NCBI GenBank assembly: GCA_948144175.1
Contig: CANXME010001258.1
Span: 2,341,001 to 2,405,000 of the forward strand
Source: Closterium sp. NIES-65
Taxonomy: Eukaryota > Streptophyta > Zygnematophyceae > Desmidiales > Closteriaceae
Length of the DNA: 64,000 nt
Direction of reading: 5' to 3'
The notes under the pieces were generated by a model. It ran no database searches. It was not told the origin of the DNA and saw nothing but the letters and a program-made list of their open reading frames with translations. Below are positions 53,696 through 64,000 of this stretch, piece after piece (within the stretch, counting starts at the first letter, position 1; every line of letters begins with the position of its first letter). Made by a program: the position numbers and the translations under genes.

Positions 53696-56600
53696 ATGGC
53701 TACCCCTAGTGTCCTCGCTTTTGACGCTGAGGGTCGAGCCATTGACTTTGAGGTCTGGGTCGACGACCTGCAGCTGTTTTTACAGTGCGATAGGGCAGAC
53801 GGTCTTTCTCTCTTTGACCTCACCTCTGGCGCCTCCCCTGCTCCTGCTGCTGATGTTTACCCCACTGTTCGCTCTCAGTGGGCCACCCGCGATGCTGCTG
53901 CACGTCTTGCTGTGCATCGCCACCTCCCTACCACTGAGCGCGCGCACTTTAGTCAGTACAAGAGTGCTCAGACCTTGTACGACGCTATAGTTGCGCGCTA
54001 CTCTTCCCCTGCCACTGCTGCACTGAGCCGCCTCATGCTACCGTACCTCTTTCCTGACCTTGCTGCCTTTCCTACAGTCGCTGACCTCATCACGCCCCTC
54101 CGCACTTCTGACACTCGCTACCGCGCCGCACTTCCTGCTGAGTTCTGCGCCAGGAACCCCCCCCCCATGTACATCGCTCTCTATTACATAGTCACTTGCC
54201 TCCCTGACTCCCTTCGCGTAGTCAGGGACCACTTCCTCTCAGTCTGTCCAACCACCCTCACTGTCGACCTCCTCGAGAAGGCCCTCCTAGCGGCGGAGAA
54301 GAGCATAGTCGCTGTAGGAGCCTTTCGTGGTGACCCGCGCACCCCCATCTTTGAGGGATGTTCTCCTTCCCCCCTGCTGCCCTCTGTTGCCTCTGCTGCT
54401 GCTGCCGACCTTCTTGGTCTTGAGTCGGTCGGCGCGGCGTCTGCCCCTAGCGGGAGACGCCGCCCTGGCAAGGGCAAGGGGGGCAAGGGCGCGGGTGGAG
54501 CTGGCGGGGGCGGTGGAAAGGCAGTGGCGGTGGCGGAGGGAATGGGGGTGGCGGTGGGAGTGGTGGTGGGGGTGGTGGTGGTGGTGGTGGCGGCAGCGGA
54601 GGCAGCGGCGGTGGCGGCGGCAGCGGTGGGAGCGGAGGCGGCGGTGGTGGCGGAGGTGGAGGCGGCGGTAGCGGAGGAGGTGGAGCCGGTCGGGGTAGTG
54701 CCCCGCAGCGGAGCAGCTCTGGTGGTGGTCAGCGCCAGCAGCAGCAGCAGCAGCAGCGTTCTCGGAACATCCCCTCGCCTCAGCAGCTCCGTGAGTGGTA
54801 CACGCAGCGTCAGCGTGGTGGGGGTCTTGGCCCGTGCACCTACGTTCTTCGTTCCGGCGACCGCGCGGGTGAGCAGTGTGGGGGTGCCCACTCCACCCAG
54901 CGCTGCTTTGGCCGCCTGATGGACGCTTGGCGTCAGCAGTTCCCCGAGGCTAGTGAGATTCCCCGCTTGGGAGAGCTGTCTAGGGCTGGCGTAGCGATCT
55001 TTGATCTTGACTTTGATGCTATCCTTGCTGCCATGTATGCTGTGACTATTAGTGATGAGGGTGACTGTTACCGGTGTTTCCCGACCGACCCGAGCATTGG
55101 TACTGCTGCACTAGGTGCTTGTGAGGCTACTGCTCTAGGTGCCAGTGCGTCTGCACTCTCAGGTACTGGTGAGGCTGCGCTCTCAGGTACTGCGTCGGCT
55201 TCGGCCTCCCTCACCTTCACACTTGACACCTAGCCACGTTTTCGCGTCGGCCCGGGTCGGATCTCTACACCCTGACCACTGAGTCTCCTCCAGTCCCTGC
55301 GTCTGGCCAGGTAACTGCGTCGGGTCAGGTGTTTGCTGCTGCGTCCAGGTCTGGTCCTGAGTCTGCCCCCTGCTCGTGTCGCCTCCTGTCTCACGAGACA
55401 CTCTTGTGGCACCACCGTCTTGGCCACCCCTCCTTGCCTCGTCTTCGGGGCATGGCTTCCCGTGTCCTTGTCTCTGGTCTCCCCCGGTCTCTCCCTCCCC
55501 TTCCTTTGGGGCCAGGACCTTCCTGTGTCCCCTGTGTCGAGGGGCGGCTCCGGGCTGCCCCGACAGAGACTCCTTTGCAGACGCTTCACATGGACGTGTG
55601 GGGCCCGGCCCGCGTCCGTGGATAGGGTCACGAGCGCTAATTCCTGCTGGTGGTTGACGACTACTCGCGTTACACCACAGTCTTCCCCTTGCGCAGCAAG
55701 GGTGATGTCACTGAGATGTTGACCGACTGGATCCGCGCAGCTCGTCTCCAGCTCAGGAGGAGCTTCGGCTCGGACTTTCCTGTTCTGCGTCCGCACTCTG
55801 ACGGAGGCGAAGAGTTCTCCTCTGGCCTTCTGCGAGCCTACTGTCGTGCACGAGGCATCCGCCAGACCTTCACGCTTCCGGACTCTCCACAGCAAAATGG
55901 GATTGCTGAGCGCCGCATTGGCATGGTCATGGACGTCGCTCGTACGTCCATGATGCATGCGGCTGCCCCCCATTTTCTGTGGCCGTTTGCGGTTCGGTAC
56001 GCGGCGCATCATCTCAACCTTCACCCCAGGGTCTCCCGGCCGGAGACCTCACCAGCTCTGCTGTGGACGGGGAAGGTCGGCGATGCGTCTGCGTTCCGTG
56101 TCTGGGGATCTCGGGCGTTTGTCCGCGACCTGTCTGCGCACAAGCTGTCCCCTCGTGCTGCTCCCTGTGTCTTCCTAGGCTTCCCCCGTCTTGGTCACCC
56201 CTCCCTGCCTCGTCTCTGAGGCATGGCTTCCCGTGTCCTTGTCTCTGGTCTTCCCCGGTCCCTCCCTCCCCTTCCTCCGGGGCCTGGTCCTTCCTGTGTC
56301 CCCTGTGTCGAGAGGCGGCTCCGAGCTGCCCCTCACTCCTCTCAGTTTCCCCTGACAGAGGCCCCGCTGCAGACGCTTCACATGGACGTGTGGGGCCCGG
56401 CCCGCGTCCGTGGACAGGGTCACGAGCGCTACTTCCTGCTGGTGGTTGACGACTACTCGCGTTACACCACAGTCTTCCCCTTGCGCAGCAAGGGTGATGT
56501 CGCTGAGGTGTTGATCGACTGGATCCGCGCAGCTCGTCTCCAGCTCAGGAGGAGCTTCGGCTCGGACTTTCCTGTTCTGCGTCTGCACTCTGACCGAGGC

Positions 56601-59600
56601 GGAGAGTTCTCCTCTAGCCTTCTGCGAGCCTACTGTCGTGCGCGAGGCATCCGCCAGACCTTTACGCTTCCGGACTCTCCACAGCAAAATGGGATTGTTG
56701 AGCGCCGCATTGGCATGGTCATGGACGTCGCTCGTACATCCATGATGCATGCGGCTGCCCCCCATTTTCTGTGGCCGTTTGCGGTTCGGTACGCGGCGCA
56801 TCAGATCAACCTTCACCCCAGGGTCTCCAGGCTGGAGACCTCCCCAACCTTGCTGTGGACGGGGAAGGTCGGCGATGCGTCTGCGTTCCGTGTCTGGGGA
56901 TCTCGGGCGTTTGTCCGCGACTTGTCTGCGGACAAGCTGTCCCCTCGTGCTGCTCCCTGTGTCTTCCTTGGCTTCCCCCCTGACGCCCCAGGGTGGCAGT
57001 TCTACCACCCCTCCTCTCGTCGTGTTCTGTCCTCCCAGGACATCACGTTCGACGAGTCCGTCCCCTTCTACCGCCTCTTCCCCTACCGCACTCCTTCCCT
57101 CCCGCCGCCACCGCACTTCCTTGTGCCAGGTCCCCCCCCGGCAGACCCCCTTCCCCCTCTGGGTCCTGCCCCTTCAGGTGTGTCCCAGGTAGATGCAGTC
57201 GAGCCGGTCGAGGTTGCTGGTGACTCAGGTACTGCTGGGGGTGCTGAGCCTGGGGGTGCTGAGCCTGGGGGTGCTGACTCTGGGGGTGCCGAGTCTAGGG
57301 GTGCTGAGCCTGGGGGTGCTGAGCCTGGGGGTGCTGCCTCTGGGGGTTCTGAGCCTAGGGGTGCTGAGCCTGGGGGTGCTGACTCTGGGGGTGCTGCGCG
57401 CGTGGGTGCTGAGCCTGGGGGTGCTGAGCCTGGGGGTGCTGCGTATGGAGCTGCAGAGCCTGGAGGTGTGGAGCCTGCGGCCACTGGACCTTCCCTTGTG
57501 GCGTCTGGCGGTGCTGGGCTTGGAGGTTCTCCGGGTGTTTCGTCTCGGCGGGAGCCACTCTCTCCACAGGAGCTGCGTGAGTGGTTTGCTCGCCGCTGGA
57601 GGCGTACTGCTGGAGCTGGCGCTTCTTCGGCCGCTGAGGGTGCTGGTGCCTCCGGTCCCGGAGCTGCTGGGCCTGCGGGTCCGCCTGGAGCTGGAGCTGC
57701 TGAGGGTGTTGGTTCTGAGACTACTACTGTCCGTCCTGGTGGTGGTCTTGCTGCGGGTGCTGCTGGTGCTTCTGGAGGTCCTGCCGCTGGAGGTGCTGTT
57801 GGCGCTGGTGCTGCCGGAGGTGCTGAGGGTGCTGGTGCTGTCCCTACTGTATCTGGTGCCGCCGCGCCGCCTCGGCCGTACTTTTTTCCGCTCCTTCAGC
57901 AGGTTCTTGGTCTTCCTTCTCTCTTAAAGTGTCCACCGCCTGTCAAGTCGCAGTCACAGTTACCGCCGGCCTCCCCACTGCCTTCTCCGTCTCCATACAC
58001 TGGTCCTACTGGAGGTCTTGCTGAGCGTCGTGTGCCTGCGTCTCGTCCTGCGTCGCCTGTTCGTGCTGCTCGCACTAGTGGTCGCAGTTCGCGTCAGCGT
58101 CCTCCTCCTGTCCTTGGCATGCACCGGATGTCTCTGCGTCCGTCCACTGCTCCTCTGCGTGCCCCTTTGCCCTCTCCTCTTGAGTCCTCTCTTCCTGCGC
58201 TTGCCGACCCTGAGTCGGACTCTCTTCGTGCTGCCAGTCCTACTATCACGCGTCTTCTTGCTACTGTTGTCACTAACCCTGTCTTTGAGTCCACTGCTGC
58301 GTCTGCTCTTGTTGCTGAGCTCGTCGACTTTGCTGCTCGCTGTCGTCTAGACTACGCTGCTAGTCTTGTTGCTGAGTCTGCGTCTGTCTGTCCTCCGTCC
58401 GTCGGGGGTGAGTGTGCTCTTGGCACGGACGTCCTTGAGGACAGGCAAGAGGAGTTTCAGTGTCTGGCTGCTGCTTCACCTCATCTCGCGTCTGTACTGC
58501 TTGCCCCTGAGGGAGACCCGGATGCACTAGACATCCCGACTCCGCGCTCTTACGCGGAGGCCGTAGAGGGTCCCTACTCCTCTCAGTGGCAGGCAGCTAT
58601 GGATGCAGAGATGGCTTCCTGGAAGTCCACAGGCACCTACGTTGACGCGGTTCCCCCTCCTGGGGCGAACATCGTCAGTGGCATGTGGATTTTCAGGGTG
58701 AAGCGGCCGCCGGGCTCTCCACCTGTCTTCAAGGCGCGGTACGTGGCTCGTGGCTTCAGTCAGCGGCAGGGAGTTGACTACTTTCAGACCTTCTCTCCCA
58801 CCCCAAAGATGACCACTCTTCGGGTGCTGCTGCACATAGCCGCTCAGTGCGACTACGAGCTCCACTGTCTTGACTTCAGCATTGCTTTCTTGCAGGGTAG
58901 CCTGCACGAGGAGATCTGGCTGCGCCGTCCACCTGGCTTACTGGGACTTTCCCTCCTGGCACCCAGTGGAGCCTCCGACGGCCAGTCTACGGTCTCCGCC
59001 AGACACCGCGTGAGTGGCACGACACACTGAGGACTACGCTTGCGGCTCTTGGGTTTGCTCCCTCTACTGCTGACCCGTCGTTGTTTCTGCGCACCGACAC
59101 TTCTCTGCCGCCGTTCTACATCCTCGTGTACGTCGACGACTTGGTCTTTGCCACAGCGGACACTGCTGGACTCGCCTACGTGAAGTCCGAGCTGCAGAAG
59201 AGACACACGTGCACAGACCTGGGTGAACTGCGCAGCTACCTTGGCTTGCAGATCACTCGGGACAGAGCACGCCGCACCATTACCTTGACTCAGTCACACA
59301 TGGTGCAGCAGGTCCTTCAGCGCTTCGGCTTCACGTACTCCTCGCCTCAAGCCACTCCTCTGTCTACTCGCCACTCGCTCTCAACTCTGCCTTCGGATGA
59401 GTCCGTAGAGTCGAGTGGCCCGTACCCAGAGCTTGTTGGCTGGCTCACCTACCTGCTAACTGACCTTGGAGAGCCGCCTCGTTCTCCTCCAGTGCTGTAC
59501 GTAGACAACAAGGCCATGCTGGCCTTGTGTCGAGAGCAACGCCTGGAGCACAGAACGAAGCACATTGCTCTCCGCTACTTTCTTGCTCGTGAGCTGCAGC

Positions 59601-59746
59601 AGCGTGGCCAGTTGCGACTTGCGTACGTGGCCTCTGAGGCCAACACTGCTGATGTTTTCACCAAGGCACTTCCGCCTTGTGATCATCAGCGCTTCTGCAC
59701 TCAGCTGGGACTTGTCCCAGTCCTGCCTCACTTGCTCACCTCTTGA
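53696..59746 (+). pseudogene. copia N gag-pol with duplicated integrase, no protease or RNase H core
   Basis: ATG 53696 starts MATPSVLAFDAEGRA. The frame changes near 54515 in the Gly linker, then gives SPQQLREWY and a knuckle C-X13-C-X3-H-X4-C. At 55230 protease is deleted: LTFTLDT ends where LDSGASRSFF is expected and sequence resumes in LATF, about 0.4 kb later in sister copies. The first integrase copy (to 56186) has TAG near 55622 and TAA near 55639; the second (56187-56957) is whole except for TGA at 56217 near its start. The repeat linker, LSPQELREWF and reverse transcriptase follow. A one-base deletion near 58938 shifts frame before YVDDLVFA. At about 59440 ELVG joins WLTYLL directly, removing most of RNase H in frame. 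Confidence 0.93.
55416..56957 (+). repeat. in-frame tandem duplication of integrase, 771-bp unit
   Basis: Unit 1 is 55416-56186 and unit 2 is 56187-56957; both begin at CCGTCTTGG within the HHRLGH motif and end in CVFLGFP. The 771-bp offset is 257 codons. The units differ at many sites and unit 1 lacks a short HSSQFP segment, so they are not a fresh simple duplication. Confidence 0.9.
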
Positions 59747-59958
59747 CCTTACTTGTACTCTTGCATATATATTTACCTACTCTTGCTTGTTTAGAGTTAT
59801 ATATATATGTCTCCTCCTGCATGTGAACTGGCCTTGTGGCCTTGACCTTGTGCTCAGACTGTGTGGTGACGTTGTGATCCACCCTGAGCTTGCTTTGCTT
59901 TGCTTTGCTTGACTGGTCTTGTGACCCCTTGTTCTCCCCCACTTTGCCTATGGGGGTG

Positions 59959-60089
59959 TGTCAGAACATTATAGCTTATGCTTTTGTGTAGGCTATAATG
60001 GGGTATCCCATAGGGGGTACAACTCAATTAGGGTTAGTACTTGTACCCACTTCATTCATAGTTCATTCATTCACGTTCACTTCTTCACA
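59959..60089 (+). repeat. 3' LTR of copia N (131 bp)
   Basis: It follows the GGGGGTG purine tract; the 3' untranslated region lies at 59747-59958. Confidence 0.94.
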
Positions 60090-63015
60090 ACAACGGCAGC
60101 AGCTATAGTTAACCTCGAAGCAGTGAAGCTGAGGCTACCGGAGGCGTTCGATCCTACAGTAAAAGGAACGACGTTCATCGATTTGTAGCTGAACTCGAAA
60201 TTTACTTCGAAGCCGTTAGATGCACGACCCCGACAAAAGACGCAATGCGCATACGGCTCGTAGCAACACTGTTACGAGGCCCAGCTCTAGAGTGGATCAA
60301 CAACAGAATAGTCCAAGGCGAGGGGACGTGGGCGCAGGTTCCAGCAGCACTGATCGAACAGTTTGACACGTTGAACAGTAGCTACTACGGAACACGACGC
60401 AACAAGCCAACTAGTGGCATGGGGCGATTGGCACCACCCACGACTGCCGACCCGATGGAGAACGACGAGGGCGATGTGGAGCAGCGGCTAGCAAATAATG
60501 AGACGTGCAAATTTTGCGGCGCTACAGGACATCGTATCTTGGCGTTTTGGAAAATGAAGAGAAGGTGTGCGGAGCTGAAGGACAAGAACAGTGCGGCACC
60601 CCCGAAGCAGAAAACGGACAACGTGGCAACTTCGGAGAGGGCGAAAAAAGGAGAATATGGTGGCGCGAATTTAAAACGTCACGACCAGCCGGCACCAGGG
60701 GAAATCGCCGAGACTAATGGAGGATCCGCGAAACAAGACCCTGCACCGACCGGGAAACTCCAGCCGTATACCCCGACAAGTAAGAACATTACTTCTCGTG
60801 GGTTTCAAGCCTTTATTAAGGGAGAGTCAAAAATTAAACCGGTACCGGGTATTATGGGGACCCTACTCCAGAGCGCTAATACGGGTCGAGGGTTCCGAGG
60901 AGTTAATATTCTCTCCCAGCAGCACTGTTTAAAGGCTCCCTGTTCCCCACAGATGATGCCTACACAGCTGCAAAGGCTTAGTGGAAGGTTCCAGGCCCAA
61001 GAGAAGCCAAATCGGCCTCGGATAAATCCTTCTAACCTTTCTCAGTTGAAAACTGATACTGAAGCTGCATCTTTGAGCGCAGGACCTAGGGATAACATAT
61101 TCGACGTACCCTACGATCCTATAAGCGATACCATCTACGGATACTCGGAGCAGCAGCAACCACTAGTACTCGAGGTGATCTGCAACGGGCGTCGCCTCCA
61201 GGCCCTGGTGGACAGTGGTGCGTCCCACTCGGTGTGCGACCGCGGGACGTTGGAGAAAATTGGAGAATCCTAAGAAGAAACCCAGTTTACAGCAACGATG
61301 GTGGACGGTACGAAGCTTCCCATCCACGGAAAGTCAACACTGCAGCTGCAGATAGGGGCGTTGAGGTGGAAGCCGACGTTCCCGATCACGAACATCAAGG
61401 GATTAGATTTCATCTTGGGGCAAGATTTCCTTAAGCGGTTCAACCCCAAGATCGACTGGGTCAACCGGAAAACGTGCATCTACAACAACGGGAAACGAGT
61501 GGAGCTGCGAAGCTTGACGGATACAGGGAGCGTTCCTGAAACGACACTGGCACGGTTTGAACGGACAGTGAACGAGAGTAACACGGGTTACTTAGCACTG
61601 GTTATAGCAGCAGCAGAGGAGGAGGTCTTGGAGCAGTACAAGGATATAATGTCCGACGACCTACCCACAGGCGTATCTCCAGCACGCACCCACGAGCACG
61701 AGATCGTGGAGGAACCAGGTGCGAAACCCGTCTCACATGCACCATACCGACTGAGTCCAACTGAACTGACAGACATGAAAAAACAGATAGAGTATCTACT
61801 AGACAGATAACTGATCCGCCCATCCACCTCTCCCTAGGGTGCACCAGTTCTCTTCACTCCAAAACCAGACGGCAGTCTACGGATGTGCATCGACTACCGC
61901 GCACTGAACAAACAGACAGTCAAAAACAAATATCCCATACCGCGCATAGACGACCTACTCGATCAACTGCGTGGAGCAACAGTATTTTCGAAACTGGACC
62001 TACGATCGGGCTACTGGCAGATCAAGATGGCAGACAACTGCGTCCACAAGACAGCGTTCCGTACCAGATACGGCTCCTACGAATACTTGGTGATGCCGTC
62101 CGGACTCTGCAACGCACCAGCAACGTTTCAGGCGGAGATGAATCACATCTTACGACCCCTGCTGGACGAGTGCGTGGTGGTGTACGTGGACGACATTCTC
62201 ATCTACTCCAAGAACATGAAGGAGCACGTGGAGCATCTGCGGAAGGTGTTCGAGATCCTGCAAAACAACAAGTTCTACGTGAAGCTGTCAAAGAGCGACT
62301 TCGCCCTGAAGAAGGTGCAGTTTCTCGGGCACATGGTGAGTGCCGAGGGCGTACACGTGGACCCACGGAAGATCAAAGCCGTCAAGAAGTGGAAAGTACC
62401 AGAGAACGTGAAGGAGTACACCGGCATACGTCCAAGCCGCACATGACTTCGTCACCACCATGCAGCAGCTATGGGAGAAGACTCAGCGACGTCTCACCAC
62501 GATGCAAAACTCCCAGAAGCAGTTTGCCGATCGTCAGTGACGTGATCACTCAGTAGCACTCAGAGATCAGGTGCTTCTTGACACGCACAACTTGAACCTG
62601 TCTCACCTCCCATCCAAACTCCGGCCTCGCTTCTGTGGTCCTTTTCTCGTTGAGGCACAGGTGACACCAGTTACATTCTGCTTGCGCTTACCAGATACAT
62701 GGAAGCTTCACAACGCTTTCCATGTCCAGCTACTGAAGCCCTACAAGGACCCCAACCAACAGTTCCAGGGACGGCAACTACCGCCACCACCACCTGTTCT
62801 CATACAGGATGAACCCGAGTACGAGATCAAGCGCGTTCTCACCCATCGGCGCCGCGGTGGCAAGACCCTCGAGTTCCTAATACGCTGGAAGGGATACGAC
62901 CCCACTAAGGACAGTTGGGTTGCAGAAGCTGATATGGGCAACGCACGCCGTGCTCTCAAGGGCTATCTTGTCAAGCAGGGTGTATCTCACGCCACCCAGC
63001 TTTGAGGGGGGGACG

Positions 63016-63388
63016 TGTGAGAGTACGACGGCTTATGCCAGCTATGCTTGCTTGCCTCTACTTTATCATGCTATTTCTAGCATAGGATAATCATATGCAT
63101 GCATGAATTGCTTGATTTCCTAGGCTAGGTGTTTTCCTATATTTTATTATAGTTATAGCACCGAGCTAGGTTGCGTGCACCGAATTCTGGCTTTTCGGTT
63201 GCCACCGAATTGCCTTCTACCGAATTCGGTAAGGATCTGTTCGGGACGCTTCGCGACCCGCGGAACCTTCGCGTAACACCTGGTTACGGGGCCTTGTGTC
63301 GAGCCTATATATAGCCTCGTGTTGTACCCAGATGATCATTCAATTCAATTTGAATCATCTTTTCTGAGCTCGATCCCAGATCCTCACA
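63016..63388 (+). repeat. 3' LTR of chromovirus M (373 bp)
   Basis: It starts TGTGAGAGTACGAC after the purine tract GAGGGGGGGACG and ends ATCCTCACA before TAGTG. Confidence 0.94.
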
Positions 63389-63393
63389 TAGTG

Positions 63394-64000
63394 CGTCTGC
63401 TGCCCCAGGTGCTGGTGAGTCTGCTCTCTCACGTACCACGTCGGCTCAGGCCTTGCACACCTTCACCCTTGACTCGGGTGCTTCCCGCTCCTTCTTTCGA
63501 GACCGCACCACGCTTACGCCGCTTGGCCGGCCAGTTGCAGTCTCTCTGGCAGACCCCTCTGGGGGTCCTGTCCTTGCTCACTTCTCCACTATCCTCCCAT
63601 GTCCGGCGGCCCCCTCTGGCACCCTGTCTGGCCTTTACCTCCCCTCGTTCTCTACAAACTTGGTGAGTGGTGCTGATCTACAGGATAGGGGGGGTTGACT
63701 AGTTCACTCCTGCGAGTCAGCGGGTGACCCACTGTACGTGTGCTCGGACGGGCCGACACTTGGCCACGTTTACCCGTCGGCCGGGGTCGAGCCTGTATAC
63801 ACTGACTACTGAGTCTCCTCCGGTTGCTGAGTCTGGTCAGGTAGCTGCGTCAAGTCAGGTGTTTGCTGCAGCGTCCAGGTCTGGTCCTGAGTCTCCTCCC
63901 TGCTCGTGTCGTCTCCTGTCCCACCAGACTCTCCTTTGGCACCACCGCCTTGGTCACCCCTCCCTGCCTCGTCTCCGAGGCGTGGCCTCCCGTTACCTTG
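63394..64000 (+). pseudogene. copia K protease and pre-integrase region, partial
   Basis: K resumes after M in the Ala/Gly repeat (APGAGESALS) and then carries protease (FTLDSGASRSFFRDR, VSLADPSGGPVL) and LSGLYLPSFSTNLVSGADLQD. The sequence around GATAGGGGGGGTT near 63685-63695 is altered and shifts the frame. The pre-integrase region (SCRLLSHQT-like, HHRLGHPSLPRLRG) continues off the window. More stops occur near 63810-63890. Confidence 0.88.

Larger units (their letters stand above)
52787..60089 (+). mobile_element. Ty1/copia element N, nested in M
   Basis: LTRs of 131 bp (52787-52917 and 59959-60089) differ at five positions. ACAAC flanks both sides (52782-52786 and 60090-60094). N carries a near-complete set of domains but has lost protease and most of RNase H and has two integrase cores in tandem. 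Confidence 0.94.
52601..63005 (+). pseudogene. chromovirus M gag-pol, missing RNase H and integrase core
   Basis: Gag begins before 52787 with a helical stretch (KIAELRAEHKQIRAALPRLE); no clear ATG was found. After N it resumes at 60090 (VNLEAVKLRLPEAFDP). A frameshift near 60180 leads to AELEIYFEAV, WINNRIVQGEGTW and a knuckle CKFCGATGHRILAF that lacks its last Cys. Protease has ALVDSGASHSV near 61210. Stops lie at 61271, 61808 and 61835. Reverse transcriptase follows: [33 protein letters not shown] and [12 protein letters not shown]. Near 62430 the sequence jumps to the integrase C-terminus ([17 protein letters not shown] at 62538, HNAFHVQLLKPY) and a chromodomain (EYEIKRVLTHRRRGGKTLEFL, then WKGYD and SWVAEADM), ending at 63005. 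Confidence 0.9.
51788..63388 (+). mobile_element. Ty3/gypsy chromovirus M, host to N, internally deleted
   Basis: Its LTRs (51788-52170 and 63016-63388) start TGTGAGAGTACGAC and end ATCCTCACA. TAGTG flanks both sides (51783-51787 and 63389-63393). Pol carries protease, gypsy-type reverse transcriptase and an integrase C-terminus with chromodomain, but the RNase H and integrase core are missing. Copia N is inserted in its gag. Confidence 0.93.
49155..64000 (+). mobile_element. Ty1/copia element K, host to M, runs off the window
   Basis: K has a 5' LTR, primer site, leader and gag, is interrupted from 51788 to 63388 by chromovirus M, and resumes at 63394 with protease and pre-integrase. CAGGA (49150-49154) before the LTR is the expected left target duplication. 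Confidence 0.9.

Overview
This is a plant-type nuclear window made almost entirely of transposable elements. It carries LTR retrotransposons with initiator-tRNA-Met-like primer sites, a chromodomain Ty3/gypsy element, a PIF/Harbinger DNA transposon with its Myb-like partner gene, a TRIM-like mini-retroelement, a LINE 3' end and only one likely host gene. That mix, high GC, GC-rich tandem repeats and long CT/TCCC microsatellites suggest a streptophyte, perhaps a charophycean alga or early-diverging land plant. The species is a guess. No bacterial operon, rRNA, CRISPR or phage feature was found.

Layout. 1-1740: 3' end of Ty1/copia element A, apparently inserted in the 5' LTR of copia element B (1741-7882). 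B itself lies in the gag of a related copy, C (7883-11180). 11181-12385: GC-rich degenerate repeats. 12386-19294, minus strand: copia element D, fused at 12846 to the RNase H end of an unrelated copia (F); D sits inside plus-strand copia E (19295-22191), which sits in a LINE (22192-23062). 23650-26108: a five-exon gene for a degenerate helicase C-terminal (RecA2-like) protein. 26178-27759: three nested inverted-repeat DNA elements plus a 375-bp TRIM. 27845-34658: complete copia element I with identical LTRs and a 5-bp target duplication, but no capsid half of gag. 34893-48291: PIF/Harbinger element lying in a minus-strand hAT-like domain; its Myb-like gene is split by copia J (35574-45471), which contains copia H (35839-43183). 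48850-49154: copia fragment L, broken by copia K (49155 to window end), broken by chromovirus M (51788-63388), broken by copia N (52787-60089).

A, D, E, H, I, J, K and N belong to one family with short LTRs (120-135 bp). Shared traits are an LTR core TAGGCTNTAGTGGGGTAG, a polypurine tract ending GGGGGTG, a leader of GC-rich tandem repeats, a gag starting MATPSV, a Gly-rich linker, an expanded zinc knuckle, and a GGAEP-type minisatellite between integrase and reverse transcriptase. Every copy is broken, mostly by CAG-to-TAG type nonsense changes, internal deletions and homopolymer frameshifts.

The most useful observations are a covarying hairpin plus an invariant GGGCCCACC box just after the primer site, possibly a second contact with initiator tRNA; a duplicated LREW motif and unusual zinc knuckle in the polyprotein; a TRIM-like element with tRNA-like A and B boxes across its LTR/primer junction; a recently moved capsid-less copy; an in-frame 771-bp integrase duplication; and the CHG-context bias of stop codons. 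All reading was by eye; alignments and family assignments were not computed.
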